Of a stretch of DNA of 44,178 bases, positions 1 to 10,126 are shown one piece after another. This DNA comes from Isosphaeraceae bacterium. GTDB taxonomy: Bacteria > Planctomycetota > Planctomycetia > Isosphaerales > Isosphaeraceae. The notes beneath the pieces are model-generated. The model was not told where the DNA came from. It saw only the letters and a list, made by a program, of their open reading frames with translations, and did no database searches. Each line of letters starts with the position of its first letter. Position 1 is the stretch's first letter. A program made the position numbers and the translations under genes. The stretch spans positions 1 to 44,178 of the forward strand of contig JARLIH010000344.1 in the NCBI GenBank assembly GCA_031291845.1, given 5' to 3'.

Positions 1-148
1 ACACTCGTGGTGAAGTTCGCCCATGAGCTTTGGAGGTCCCTGGAGGTCCGACCCCGCTCGGCCTCTAGCGGGGACTGAACAAGGAAGGGAAGCACGGTCC
101 GCGTCGAGGGACACAGCGAGTTCCTCTAGGCTGCCCGTGAGTGAGCAT

Positions 149-154
149 TATAAT
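149..154 (+). promoter_or_regulatory. Possible -10 box upstream of proB
   Basis: A perfect TATAAT stands out in GC-rich surroundings about 130 nt before the proB start. I see no good -35 hexamer at the usual distance, so this is a candidate only. The leader that would follow contains two hairpins (206-220 and 248-269). Confidence 0.35.
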
Positions 155-247
155 GTTCTGGAAGCCTACCGACAACCTTCACACGAACTTACGCACCCGA
201 AGACCTGCGGCTTCTCCGCACGGTGTGGTCTGGGTAAGACAAGGCAC

Positions 248-269
248 CGCTCGTCGCGGCCGACGAGCG
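248..269 (+). promoter_or_regulatory. Strong hairpin just before the proB ribosome binding site
   Basis: The arms CGCTCGTCG (248-256) and CGACGAGCG (261-269) pair perfectly over 9 bp around a 4-nt loop. The stem ends 5 nt before the G-run (275-280) that serves as the Shine-Dalgarno site. A smaller hairpin, TGCGG/CCGCA, lies at 206-220. The position suggests an effect on translation initiation or mRNA stability; this is inference from position only. Confidence 0.4.
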
Positions 270-286
270 AATCTGGGGGGATTTGT

Positions 287-1432
287 ATGGTCCCGTCGCG
301 CGACCTGGTTCGAGACGATATCGTCCTCTCCGCGCGGACCTGGGTGGTCAAGGTGGGCACGAGCGTCCTTACCGGTACCGATGGCCGCCTCGACCCGGCT
401 CGAATCGCCCATCTGGCCGAGCAGATCAGTGCCGTGATGGATTCGGGGCGGAAAGTCGCGCTCGTGAGCTCGGGCGCGGTCGGGGCAGGGCTCGGACAAC
501 TCGGGCTCACGCGCCGGCCCGATAACCTCCGGCAGCTCCAGGCCGCGGCGGCCGTCGGTCAGGCGTACCTGATCCGCGCGTACGATGAAGGCCTCAAAAG
601 CCACGGCCGGCACGCCGCCCAGCTTTTGCTGACCCACGAGGACTTCGACAGCCGTCTCCGCTACCTCAACATGCGTAACACGGTCACGGCTCTGTTCGAA
701 TACGACGCCGTGCCGATCATCAACGAGAACGACACGATCAGTGTTGATGAGATCAAGTTCGGCGACAACGATCGGCTCGCCGCGATGGTCACGAACCTGA
801 TTCAGACCCCTTTGCTCGTGATCCTGAGCGTCGTGGACGGTCTTTACCGCGCGGACCCCGGGCCCGGCGGCAGCGGCGACATCGTACGCCTCGTCCCTCA
901 TCTCGACGAGGAGATCCTGGCCCTCGCCGGCTCGAGCCGAAGCGCGGGGGGCACTGGGGGCATGCAGAGCAAGCTGCAGGCCGCGCGGCTGGTCACGCAG
1001 GCCGGCGGCTCGGTCGTGATTGCCTCGGGCAAGAAACCCGAGCCTCTCACGCGCATCCTCGCCGGCGAGCAGGTCGGCACGCTCTTCCTCGCCCGCGGCC
1101 GCACCCACGGCGCCCGGAAGCGCTGGATCGGCCTGACAGCGCGGCCGCGCGGGCATTACGTCGTGGATGCCGGGGCCCGCCGGGCCCTCGAGACCGGAAC
1201 CAAGAGCCTCCTGGCGATCGGGATCGTTGATGTCCTCGGTGACTTCGATAAGGGGGACGTCGTCGGCATCAGGGACGCCGAGGGGCATGAGTTCGCGCGC
1301 GGACTGACCAATTTCGCGACGCCCGACGCACGCCAGATCCAGGGCCTGCGCACCGAACAGGCGCGACTGGCCCTCGGGGCGGTCCTGGACGACGAGGTCG
1401 TGCACAAGGACAACCTCGTCCTGCTCGCGTAG
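287..1432 (+). CDS. proB: Glutamate 5-kinase
   Basis: Phosphorylates L-glutamate to glutamyl-5-phosphate, the first step of proline synthesis, in the cytoplasm. The amino-acid kinase domain shows VVKVGTSVL near residue 20, SSGAVGAG near 61, INENDTIS near 145 and FGDNDRLAAM near 158. A C-terminal PUA domain follows from about residue 285. The 381 aa are close to the usual length of about 370. The reading frame is open back to position 23, but the ATG at 287 is chosen because GGGGGG (275-280) sits 6 nt upstream and the family N-terminus begins here. The partner proA is not adjacent. The next gene is convergent, with only 13 nt between the two stop codons. Confidence 0.95.
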   Translation: MVPSRDLVRDDIVLSARTWVVKVGTSVLTGTDGRLDPARIAHLAEQISAVMDSGRKVALVSSGAVGAGLGQLGLTRRPDNLRQLQAAAAVGQAYLIRAYDEGLKSHGRHAAQLLLTHEDFDSRLRYLNMRNTVTALFEYDAVPIINENDTISVDEIKFGDNDRLAAMVTNLIQTPLLVILSVVDGLYRADPGPGGSGDIVRLVPHLDEEILALAGSSRSAGGTGGMQSKLQAARLVTQAGGSVVIASGKKPEPLTRILAGEQVGTLFLARGRTHGARKRWIGLTARPRGHYVVDAGARRALETGTKSLLAIGIVDVLGDFDKGDVVGIRDAEGHEFARGLTNFATPDARQIQGLRTEQARLALGAVLDDEVVHKDNLVLLA

Positions 1433-1445
1433 CCGACCGCGGTCG

Positions 1446-3611
1446 CTATCGTCGAGGAACGAGCGCGTCGCCCGTGCCGGTGTTCCCCGCCGCGTCCGTT
1501 GCCCGGACGACGAGGACATGGGGGCCCTCCTTCAACTCCGGAAGCGAGAGCGTGATCGTCTCGGACGGCGTGTCGAACAGTCCGTCATTCGGGAAGATCG
1601 GAACCCACTCGCCGCCGTCGACCGCGTAGGCCGCTTTCGCAATGCGCGTCAGGTTGTCCTTGAGGGTGATGGCCGCACTTCGCCCCTTGAGGACGATGGC
1701 GACGACCGGCGCCTCGTGATCGACGACGAATGGCTCGCTTTCGCGATCGCGCGATTGCGCGTCCTCGGCGTTGTTGGATGGACGGTCGCTGGCCGTGACG
1801 CGCACGCGATAGAGGCCCGGGGGAACCGTCGTCGTATCCCAAGAAAACGACTTCTCCGTCAGCGGCTCTTCGCCGAGCGGGATCCACTCGGGCCAGCCCT
1901 CCTTGCGGATCTGGAGCGAATACTTGAGGTCGTCGTCGTTGGGGTCGTCCGCCTCCCACCGAAGCGTGAGCCTCGTTTGGCGCGTTGCGCCGTCCCCGGC
2001 GCTTACGTCCGGCACGTCAACTTTCGTGACGTCGGGGGGCAGGTTCGCCGTCTGGTACCGCAGCGAAACCCCGTGCAGCTCCGGCGTCACCTTCGGGTCG
2101 GACGTCTTCAAGGTGGCCCGGTACTGCACGAACCGCCCCGGCGGGGCGAGTGCTTTGCTGTTTTCGGGGTCGGTCTGTGGGGCCGACCAGTCCGACCACG
2201 TTTCGTCGGGCTCACCGACGTTTCCCGAGCGTGCTTGCAGGGCGATCGACGTTCCGGGCGGAACCACCGCGCGCCAGGAGAGCGCGCCGAAGCGGCTCAC
2301 GAGCTTGGCGTCGTGCACGTCCGAGACGAGAGACCCTTCCTGCACGTGTCCCGCGGCCAACCGGAAAACTGCGCCCGGGTCGCCCGTTCCGACCAGCAAT
2401 TCTCCCTGCGGCTCCGCGAGGAGCGAGAGCACCTGGCCCGTGTCGAGCCGAGCCAGCGGCGCGGTTTCGCGCCCGTCGTCACGCACCTCGTAGAGCTGCC
2501 CTTCGGGCCCCGTACCGACCAGCAGCCGGTCGTCCTGCCAGGCGAGCGCGAAGATCAGGGCCTTGACGCGAAACACTTCGCGGGCGACCCCGTCCGCGTT
2601 GAGCCGATAAACCGCGCTCTCTCCGGCCGCCCCCCTGCGCGGGGATGAGCCACCTGTTGAGGGACGCGACGGCGATGAGCGCGACATCGGGGGCTCCGCC
2701 GGTCTCGGCGGCTCGGGCGCGGCAGCGGTCTCCGTCTGCCCCAGACCCGACTTCGGACCGGCGGAAAACTCTCCGCCCGAGAACATCACGGAGGTCCGGC
2801 CCGTTCCCCCTCCGTCCGACTCGGTCGCGGTCCCGACATAGACCACACCGTGCGGCCCCGGCAGCAACGCAGTGACCTCACTCTGCGACGCATCGAAAAG
2901 GATCGACGTCTTGCCGTCCGGGGCGATCCGATAAACCAACCCCTCTCCGTCGCTGCCCGCGAAAATTGTCCCGTCGGGTATCACGGCGACACAACGGAGG
3001 TGGTGATGCTTGCTCTGGAGCAGGAGCACCCATTTCCCTTCGGCCGAGCGCTTCCAGAGTTGGCCGTTTGGCCCGGTTGCCGCGTACAGGTTTCCCTTCG
3101 CGTCGGTGGCGAGGTCCCAGATGTATTTCACTTCGGGAGCCGGGCGAGACGTCGGATGTTTGGGGTCGGACACTTCGACGACCTGGCCGGTCGGACCGGT
3201 ACCCGCGAAGACACGTCCGTCCGGCAGGACGGCGAGCGATAGCGCCTGCGTGTCTCCGCCGTCGTACTCGGCCGTCCAGGGTGCGTCCGGTTTGGCCTCG
3301 CGCCGGTACACTTTCCCCTCGTCGCCGGTCGCCGCGAAGAGAACGCCCTCGGCATTGCGCGCGAGGTCCCAGATACGGACGGCGTCGAGCGTACCCGCGC
3401 GGGTCAACGTCTGGCCGAGGCGGACGTGCCCGCTCTCGGTAACGACGAGCCGTTCGCGCTTCGCCTTCGAGAACGCGGAGGACGTGTCCTCGCGCCAGGT
3501 CTCGAGCTTGCCGAGTGCGGGCCGCCCCGTGAGACCGACGAGAACCAGAGCGACGACAGCCCGAACAAGTCGCGGCTGATGCGTGGTGGGTTCGGGCGTG
3601 TTCGCGTCCAT
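1446..3611 (-). CDS. Secreted beta-propeller protein with fibronectin-like C-terminal region
   Basis: A 721-aa protein beginning with a likely signal peptide (about residues 1-34, hydrophobic VVALVLVGLTG). At least seven repeats of the form G-x-(L/V)-(F/Y)-x-(G/A)-T-G-x-x-G-x-(V/L)-(Y/W), such as GVLFAATGDEGKVYR and GNLYAATGPNGQLWKR, indicate a beta-propeller. A low-complexity stretch rich in Pro, Ser and Gly interrupts the propeller near residue 300. The C-terminal part looks like beta-sandwich (fibronectin-type) domains. The start is placed at ATG 3611 rather than 20 codons upstream because the signal peptide then begins correctly and GAGG lies just before it. No enzymatic motif is seen. 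It may bind extracellular ligands or scaffold other proteins; this is inferred from fold only. Confidence 0.75.
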   Translation of the reverse strand: MDANTPEPTTHQPRLVRAVVALVLVGLTGRPALGKLETWREDTSSAFSKAKRERLVVTESGHVRLGQTLTRAGTLDAVRIWDLARNAEGVLFAATGDEGKVYRREAKPDAPWTAEYDGGDTQALSLAVLPDGRVFAGTGPTGQVVEVSDPKHPTSRPAPEVKYIWDLATDAKGNLYAATGPNGQLWKRSAEGKWVLLLQSKHHHLRCVAVIPDGTIFAGSDGEGLVYRIAPDGKTSILFDASQSEVTALLPGPHGVVYVGTATESDGGGTGRTSVMFSGGEFSAGPKSGLGQTETAAAPEPPRPAEPPMSRSSPSRPSTGGSSPRRGAAGESAVYRLNADGVAREVFRVKALIFALAWQDDRLLVGTGPEGQLYEVRDDGRETAPLARLDTGQVLSLLAEPQGELLVGTGDPGAVFRLAAGHVQEGSLVSDVHDAKLVSRFGALSWRAVVPPGTSIALQARSGNVGEPDETWSDWSAPQTDPENSKALAPPGRFVQYRATLKTSDPKVTPELHGVSLRYQTANLPPDVTKVDVPDVSAGDGATRQTRLTLRWEADDPNDDDLKYSLQIRKEGWPEWIPLGEEPLTEKSFSWDTTTVPPGLYRVRVTASDRPSNNAEDAQSRDRESEPFVVDHEAPVVAIVLKGRSAAITLKDNLTRIAKAAYAVDGGEWVPIFPNDGLFDTPSETITLSLPELKEGPHVLVVRATDAAGNTGTGDALVPRR

Positions 3612-3693
3612 TACTGCCTCGGGGTGGCGGTGCGCTCGTTGACCGCGGCATCCGGGAGCGGACAAACACACCGAGTGGCCGTCCTGTTCGAGC

Positions 3694-5580
3694 TTACTTT
3701 AAAGAGAGGTCCGCGTCCTTGACAACGGTGAAGCGCAAAGACTGCGTCCCATCGAGCACCCAGCGCGTTTCGACAACCTTGACCAGGTCCGTGCGGACGG
3801 CCGTCTCGGGAGTATGCCGGCCGCTCGCAAAAACAGCCCGCACGCTGCCGGGCAGGTCCGGCAGTGCCTGTCCGTCGACCGACACACCCCGGTCGGGGAG
3901 TGCGACGTGGAGGTAAAGCGCGGTGCGCGAAGGCTCGGTCTGGGCGCGAATGGTCCGGGCCACTCCCGCCAGGTCGCGAGGGTCGAGCAGGGCCGGGTCG
4001 TTCCGGAACTGACGACGTAGACTGTTCGGCATGTCGGCAACGGTGAGCTCAAACGCCCCTTCTTCGACCTCTTTGGGCATCGGCAAGACGGCCTCGAAGG
4101 TTTGGCGTTCCGCCTTGAAGGGTTTGATCGTGACGAAGACCTTGAGGTCCTGGCCGGGCTCGAGCCGGTCCGTTGCGAGCCGGAGCGACTCGATCGTGGC
4201 CACGTTCCGGCCGGCCTCGATATCGACGTCGCAGTCGATCGACTCGATGCGGGCGCGCTTGATCGAGTTGCGGGTGAGCAGGTTGACGATCGACGAGATC
4301 GGGCTGAACAAGAGCGCGGGTCCCATCGGACCGCTATAGCGGGGTCCGCTCATGGTGTCGTGGATCTCGATCGGGTCGAGGTCCTTGACCTTGATGGTGG
4401 CTTTGAACCGCGCCGTGAGCTCGTCGGGAAGGTTCCCTTCGGTGTCGATCGCGTTCGTGAGCACGGCCATGACCAAACTGGGAAGCAGGTTGGGCTCGCG
4501 CACGATCTTGACGCGGTAGGTGTGCGGCTCGGAATAGTTCCCCGTCTTCACCCGCACGCTCAAGGGAAGCAAGTCGGGCGCGGGCCCGACCCGGCCGGCA
4601 ACGCCGGTGCTCACGTCCGTGTCGATGACGCCGACGATTTTAAGCGGTGAGCCCATCTTCATGCTGACGCTGGCGCGAGGGTACACCGTGTGGATGTAGC
4701 CGGTCATCATCGGAAACTCGCAGGCGCCGAGGCTGAACATGGGGTGGCCAAAGCCATAAACGCGGTCCCCCTCGACGTGAGTGACCGTGCCGATGCCGGA
4801 GAGGTCGAAGTCACCCGTGATCATCGCAATACTCAGCGGTGCGCCGGGAACGAGCGGCCGGTCCCCCTCTTCCTTGATGACGCGCTCGGGGGCTGCGCCC
4901 CCGGCCATCGGTGCGAGACCGATCGGCCGGAACCGCTCGCCCAGCAGCGCGAGCGCCCTCGGGGTGAACCCCGAAGCGGCGATCGGGGTCGCGATCGGCC
5001 GCATGCCGGCCAAGTTTCCGCCGGAGACGGCCACGGGCGCGGTATTCGTGCTCGACTCGGCCGGCTCATCCGCGCGCCCCTCGATGATGAGCGATGCGCC
5101 GAGACGCGACGCGTGAAACCCTTGCCCGTGCGCGGCGTCCTTCGACTCAGCGGCGATGCGCCGGTCGTTGGCGCGCACGTACTGGACCATCTGCTGAAAC
5201 GGCGTGACACCGGCGATCGGATCCTTGCCGAACTCCCAGGCGAACGCGACGGCTCCGAGCAGCTTGCCGTCGATGTAAATCGGGCTGCCGCTCATCCCCT
5301 GGATAATGCCGGCGTGCTCCAGGTTGCACCCCGACAGGCGACAGAGGACCATGTCGCGCCCCGGGCTGACGTCGTGCATGACGCCCAGGACTTCGGCCTG
5401 AAACTCATCCAGCTTCGTGCCGACCATCACGGTCTGGCCGCGGCCCTTCATCCCGGGGCGGATGTCCTTGACATCCCAATACGTCTTGGGGTCGGGCTCC
5501 GCCCGTGTTGTCGCCGCGCTGAGCAGTATCGCCAGCAATGTCCCAGCCTGGAACAACGCACGAGTCCGCGAGAGTCGCAT
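3694..5580 (-). CDS. SpoIVB-type (S55 family) serine peptidase-like exported protein
   Basis: A 628-aa protein with a signal peptide at about residues 1-27. An S55 domain follows, with DIRPGMKGRGQTV near residue 39, VMHDVSPGRD near 67 and GMSGSPIYIDGKLLG near 95. The first serine of GMSGSP (about residue 97) fits the S55 nucleophile. H69 and D76 are candidate partners, but I cannot assign the triad with certainty. Later sequence includes VYGFGHPMFSLGACEFPMM, conserved in S55-like exported proteins. The long C-terminal region is beta-rich and uncharacterised. In Bacillus SpoIVB a related domain signals during sporulation; no such role is implied here. Start 5580 has AGGGAGA about 9 nt upstream, and a good promoter lies at 5789-5817. 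Confidence 0.8.
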   Translation of the reverse strand: MRLSRTRALFQAGTLLAILLSAATTRAEPDPKTYWDVKDIRPGMKGRGQTVMVGTKLDEFQAEVLGVMHDVSPGRDMVLCRLSGCNLEHAGIIQGMSGSPIYIDGKLLGAVAFAWEFGKDPIAGVTPFQQMVQYVRANDRRIAAESKDAAHGQGFHASRLGASLIIEGRADEPAESSTNTAPVAVSGGNLAGMRPIATPIAASGFTPRALALLGERFRPIGLAPMAGGAAPERVIKEEGDRPLVPGAPLSIAMITGDFDLSGIGTVTHVEGDRVYGFGHPMFSLGACEFPMMTGYIHTVYPRASVSMKMGSPLKIVGVIDTDVSTGVAGRVGPAPDLLPLSVRVKTGNYSEPHTYRVKIVREPNLLPSLVMAVLTNAIDTEGNLPDELTARFKATIKVKDLDPIEIHDTMSGPRYSGPMGPALLFSPISSIVNLLTRNSIKRARIESIDCDVDIEAGRNVATIESLRLATDRLEPGQDLKVFVTIKPFKAERQTFEAVLPMPKEVEEGAFELTVADMPNSLRRQFRNDPALLDPRDLAGVARTIRAQTEPSRTALYLHVALPDRGVSVDGQALPDLPGSVRAVFASGRHTPETAVRTDLVKVVETRWVLDGTQSLRFTVVKDADLSLK

Positions 5581-5788
5581 TGAGAAGATCTCCCTGGGGC
5601 AGGGCACGCGACGACGTCGATGGTTGAGACGGGTGAAGGCGCGGGATCGCAGAGGCCGGGAGCGAGGAGATGAACGGCCCGTTCGAGGTAGCCCTTACCT
5701 CCGAAGGTCGTAGCACGGCTGGCAGACACCAACCTTCCGTGACGTCGTCGTACGGAATGCTCGACGATCCAGGATCCTCCTCCTTGGA
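5581..5788 (-). other. Untranslated leader of the S55 peptidase gene
   Basis: If transcription starts from the promoter at 5789-5817, about 200 nt precede the peptidase start. I found no recognisable riboswitch or convincing ORF here. The remaining bases up to 5892 hold only that promoter and AT-richer sequence. Confidence 0.4.
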
Positions 5789-5817
5789 ATCTTAACCCTC
5801 GGTCAACATTGCGTCAA
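5789..5817 (-). promoter_or_regulatory. Sigma-70-like promoter for the S55 peptidase gene
   Basis: Read on the minus strand, TTGACG (5812-5817) and TAAGAT (5789-5794) are separated by exactly 17 nt, in a locally AT-rich patch. It points toward the S55 peptidase gene about 200 nt downstream. Confidence 0.55.
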
Positions 5818-5892
5818 CCAATACATCGCTGTGATTTCATGCATTTTCCCGATAGTACGGGTCCCCAGCGGTGCGCTCAACGGCCGCGGACG

Positions 5893-6366
5893 TCAGTGAG
5901 GAAACCCATTTCCCGGGGGGAGGGACTGGTTCCATCCGCTGCCCCCCAATCGCTGTCGGAGAGTGACTTTACGGAGACTCGCCAGCCGCTCGCGAACGAG
6001 CGCGTGGTGCTGGCGCCGGCCGTAGATGCGCGTGGCCCATAGATCGATGAACGCGAGGGCGAGCAGCACGAGGACGAGCAAGAAAACGGCCAGCCAGGTA
6101 AAGAGAAACGCCGGATTGGACCGGCCGCCGGCGAGGTGGGGGACTCGGGAGCCAACGGACACGCCGAGCGCGAGCAGGATCATGAGGACCGCGCCCCAGG
6201 CACGGCGCCGGTCCTGGGTACGGAAATGGCGCGAGTCGGCGTCATCCAGCTCGGCGCTGCGCTTGAGCCGTTCGCTGCGCTGCCGCAGGGCCAGTCCCGC
6301 GGCTGCGACCGCGACGAAGAGAGAAACGGCGAGGCCCGCGTTCCGAGTTTGCTTGGCGGACGGCAT
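5893..6366 (-). CDS. Small two-helix membrane protein, unknown function
   Basis: A 157-aa protein with two hydrophobic segments. One is N-terminal (AGLAVSLFVAVAAAGLAL). The other region, about residues 60-115, contains AVLMILLALGVSV and FTWLAVFLLVLVLLALAFIDLW. A basic, Arg-rich cytoplasmic tail ends the protein. The start at 6366 is preferred over ATG 6372 because AAAGGA lies 6 nt before it. The gene begins 25 nt after the stop of the upstream Ser/Thr kinase, so the two are probably one operon. I do not recognise the family. The IDLWATRIYGRRQHHALVRERLASL segment could be a coiled cytoplasmic region, and the protein may be a partner or target of the kinase. Confidence 0.65.
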   Translation of the reverse strand: MPSAKQTRNAGLAVSLFVAVAAAGLALRQRSERLKRSAELDDADSRHFRTQDRRRAWGAVLMILLALGVSVGSRVPHLAGGRSNPAFLFTWLAVFLLVLVLLALAFIDLWATRIYGRRQHHALVRERLASLRKVTLRQRLGGSGWNQSLPPGNGFPH

Positions 6367-6391
6367 CGGCATTCCTTTTTCGCGTCTTATC

Positions 6392-7810
6392 TTAATAGAG
6401 GTCCGCACTGCTGAGCTGCTGCTCCACGCGATCGGCACGGCGGGCGATTTCCAGCAGCGCGGCCCGGACGTCGGCCGCGCAGACGTGGTCGCGCGGGAAC
6501 GTCCGCGTCATCACGAACATGGGCTGCCCGTTCACGCTCCGGATCGAGAGGCTGCCGTAGGTCAGCTTGGCGTTGAGCTTGAGCGCGGTCTCAAAAAAAC
6601 CTGGGTCCGCGACCCCGCAGACCGAGAAGACTGAGAGCAGCCGTTCCCCCTGTTTGCCCCCGGCGGCCTCCAGGTAGACTTCCTGCAGGCGGTCGCCGGG
6701 CAACTGAAACAAGATCCGGTAATTGTCGCGCCCTCCTTGAACGAAGCAGTCGAGTCCCTCCAGGCTTTCGCGCACGAGACTTTCCGTCTCACGCAACCGA
6801 TAGACGGCCGCCTGGAGGTCGTCCGCGAGCTCGTCCGCCTTCACATAGCGGTGCTCGGGACGCTTGGCGAGACAGCGATCGAGGATGTCCTTCACAGCCT
6901 CCGGGACGTCGGCGATGACGCGCCTGATGTCCGGGACGGGCTCGCGGCGGTGGAGCTGCACGAGCTGGCTGATCTGGTCCGATGCGAAGGGGAGCATCCC
7001 GGACAGCAGGTAATAATACATCACTCCGACCGCGTAGAAGTCTGAGCGCGGGCTGGCGGGAACCCCCGCGAACAGCTCGGGTGCCATGAAGGTCGGCGTA
7101 CCGGCCGCTGGGACTCCGGCGAGGTGCAGCTCGGTCCGATGCCGGACGAGACCGAAGTCGGCCAACTTCGCGGACCCCTCGGCCGTCATCAGGACGTTCG
7201 AGGGCTTGACGTCGCGATGGACCAGCCCCGCCGCGTGCGCAGCCCCGAGGCCCTGGACGACCTGCCGGACGACCTCCGAAGCGCGGATCGGCTCGAACGG
7301 CCCCTGGTTGACGAGCGTCTCACGCAGGCTGAAGCCGCCGGGGACGTACTCCATTTCGATGAAGTGATAGCCGCGGTCGCTCCCGAGGTTGTGCACCGTG
7401 ACGATATTGGGATGGACGAGGTGGGCCACCGCCCGGGCCTCGGCCCAGAACCGCTCGCGGATCTTCGGCTCGTTCGCGACCAGCCCCGGGTTCATCACCT
7501 TGATTGCGCAAGGCCGGCCGAGCCCGAGGTGCTCCGCGCGATAGACGCGGCCCATGGAACCGCGCCCCACGGCTTCCTCGAGCCGGTACTGCCCCAGCGT
7601 GCTATCGGGTAAGTCGTCGACCTCCGGGAACCCGTCGTCTTCCGGGGGCCAGGAGCCGGACCCGAAATCCGCCCGAGATGGCTCGGGGGGATAGGGGATC
7701 GTCTCACTCAAGGAGTCGCGCGCCCACCCTCTCCGTTCGTCCCGGGGCTTGTCCCCGGGGCCCGGCGGGGAACCGCTCGCTGGGCCGGAAGGGTCGGTGA
7801 CCGGGGGCAT
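6392..7810 (-). CDS. Cytoplasmic Ser/Thr protein kinase with C-terminal YbjN-like domain
   Basis: A 472-aa Hanks-type kinase. An acidic, Pro-rich N-terminal linker (1-70) precedes the kinase domain. The glycine loop is GRGSMGRVY (82-90), the ATP lysine K104 in CAIKVM, the catalytic loop LVHRDVKPSN (D200), DFG at 218-220 and MAPE near 242-245, so catalysis should be intact. No transmembrane segment is present, unlike many planctomycete kinases. After the kinase, about residues 345-472 form a domain resembling the YbjN/secretion-chaperone fold (NYRILFQLPGDRLQEVYLE...). It may bind a partner protein; this is inference. A small membrane protein gene follows closely in the same direction. Confidence 0.88.
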   Translation of the reverse strand: MPPVTDPSGPASGSPPGPGDKPRDERRGWARDSLSETIPYPPEPSRADFGSGSWPPEDDGFPEVDDLPDSTLGQYRLEEAVGRGSMGRVYRAEHLGLGRPCAIKVMNPGLVANEPKIRERFWAEARAVAHLVHPNIVTVHNLGSDRGYHFIEMEYVPGGFSLRETLVNQGPFEPIRASEVVRQVVQGLGAAHAAGLVHRDVKPSNVLMTAEGSAKLADFGLVRHRTELHLAGVPAAGTPTFMAPELFAGVPASPRSDFYAVGVMYYYLLSGMLPFASDQISQLVQLHRREPVPDIRRVIADVPEAVKDILDRCLAKRPEHRYVKADELADDLQAAVYRLRETESLVRESLEGLDCFVQGGRDNYRILFQLPGDRLQEVYLEAAGGKQGERLLSVFSVCGVADPGFFETALKLNAKLTYGSLSIRSVNGQPMFVMTRTFPRDHVCAADVRAALLEIARRADRVEQQLSSADLY

Positions 7811-7917
7811 GGGTGAAGTGTCCCGTTGGTCTTGGGCCGGGGAAGCGGGCCGGCCGAACGGACCAGCCCGCGTCTCGCCCCTTTCTGCAAGTGTTCGCGT
7901 GCCGTCAAGGCCCCCCG

Positions 7918-9393
<1,476 letters not shown>

Positions 9394-9421
9394 CCCACGG
9401 GTTGGATTGATGGATCAAGGG

Positions 9422-10051
9422 TCAAGGAAGAAGGTCGGCGACCGCGACCTCGACACCGGGTTTCCCAAGCGGGGCCACCCGGCCGCCGGCGGTCACAATC
9501 GTCTGCTGGTGATAGGCAAATCGTCCGTTGCGGGCCGGATCGGGGACGGGCTCGCGGTAGACCTCGAGCTGGCGGTCGATCAAGTTGAGGATCCAGTAGT
9601 CAGCGACCTTCGCGCGGGCATACAGGTGTCCATTAACGAGCCGGTCGTACCTCAACGTCGTGTCACTGATCTCCACGACGAGCAAGGCCGTCTTCGGGTG
9701 TTCGCCCGAGTCCCTCGGACTCCCCGCGAGCACAACGGCGTCCGGCTCCGGCTGGTTGCGGCGACCCAGGTCGAGAGGGAGCTGGATCCAGACCCGATGG
9801 CCCGGCGCGAACGCGGTACGAAACGTGTTGTCCGCCAGTTCGACCGAGATTGCATGCGCGGGCTTGAAGCTGCTCCTCGCGATGATCTGCCCCCGGACCA
9901 GTTCCACGCGACGGTTGCGGAAGAAACCGAGCTCCGCCAGGCGGTAATACTCCTCGCTCGTCCAGCGCAACCGGTTCGACGGCGGACATGTGCGCCTGTC
10001 CTCGGGGGCCGGGGAGCCGGCATTCCTGGGTTCTTGAATCGTCGCCATCAC
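9422..10051 (-). CDS. Uma2 family (DUF820) restriction-like nuclease
   Basis: A 209-aa protein of the PD-(D/E)XK-like Uma2 family, which is heavily expanded in planctomycetes and cyanobacteria. Seen in order: WTSEEYYRLAELGFF near 30, RVELVRGQII near 47 (conserved Glu), EPDAVVLAG near 101, LLVVEISDTTLRYDR near 122 and YARAKVADYWILNL near 143. These are the standard Uma2 blocks. The start has GGGGGTGA a few bases upstream; ATG-ATG leaves a one-codon ambiguity. Biological role is unknown; many copies sit alone, as here, and some are linked to mobile DNA. Confidence 0.85.
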   Translation of the reverse strand: MMATIQEPRNAGSPAPEDRRTCPPSNRLRWTSEEYYRLAELGFFRNRRVELVRGQIIARSSFKPAHAISVELADNTFRTAFAPGHRVWIQLPLDLGRRNQPEPDAVVLAGSPRDSGEHPKTALLVVEISDTTLRYDRLVNGHLYARAKVADYWILNLIDRQLEVYREPVPDPARNGRFAYHQQTIVTAGGRVAPLGKPGVEVAVADLLP

Positions 10052-10126
10052 GTCACCCCCACGGCTCTGCAGTGGCCCGTGCGTTGCCCGGCGAGCCGCC
10101 CCTACGAGGCCGGGTTCCCCGGGGCG

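Noticed and set aside
23..286. 88-codon N-terminal extension of the glutamate 5-kinase reading frame
   Set aside because: The extension has no kinase-family sequence, and a strong Shine-Dalgarno site precedes the ATG at 287.
179..1519. 446-codon open frame antisense to proB
   Set aside because: Shadow of the high-GC proB gene, with no motif or ribosome binding site; the plus strand is clearly the coding one.
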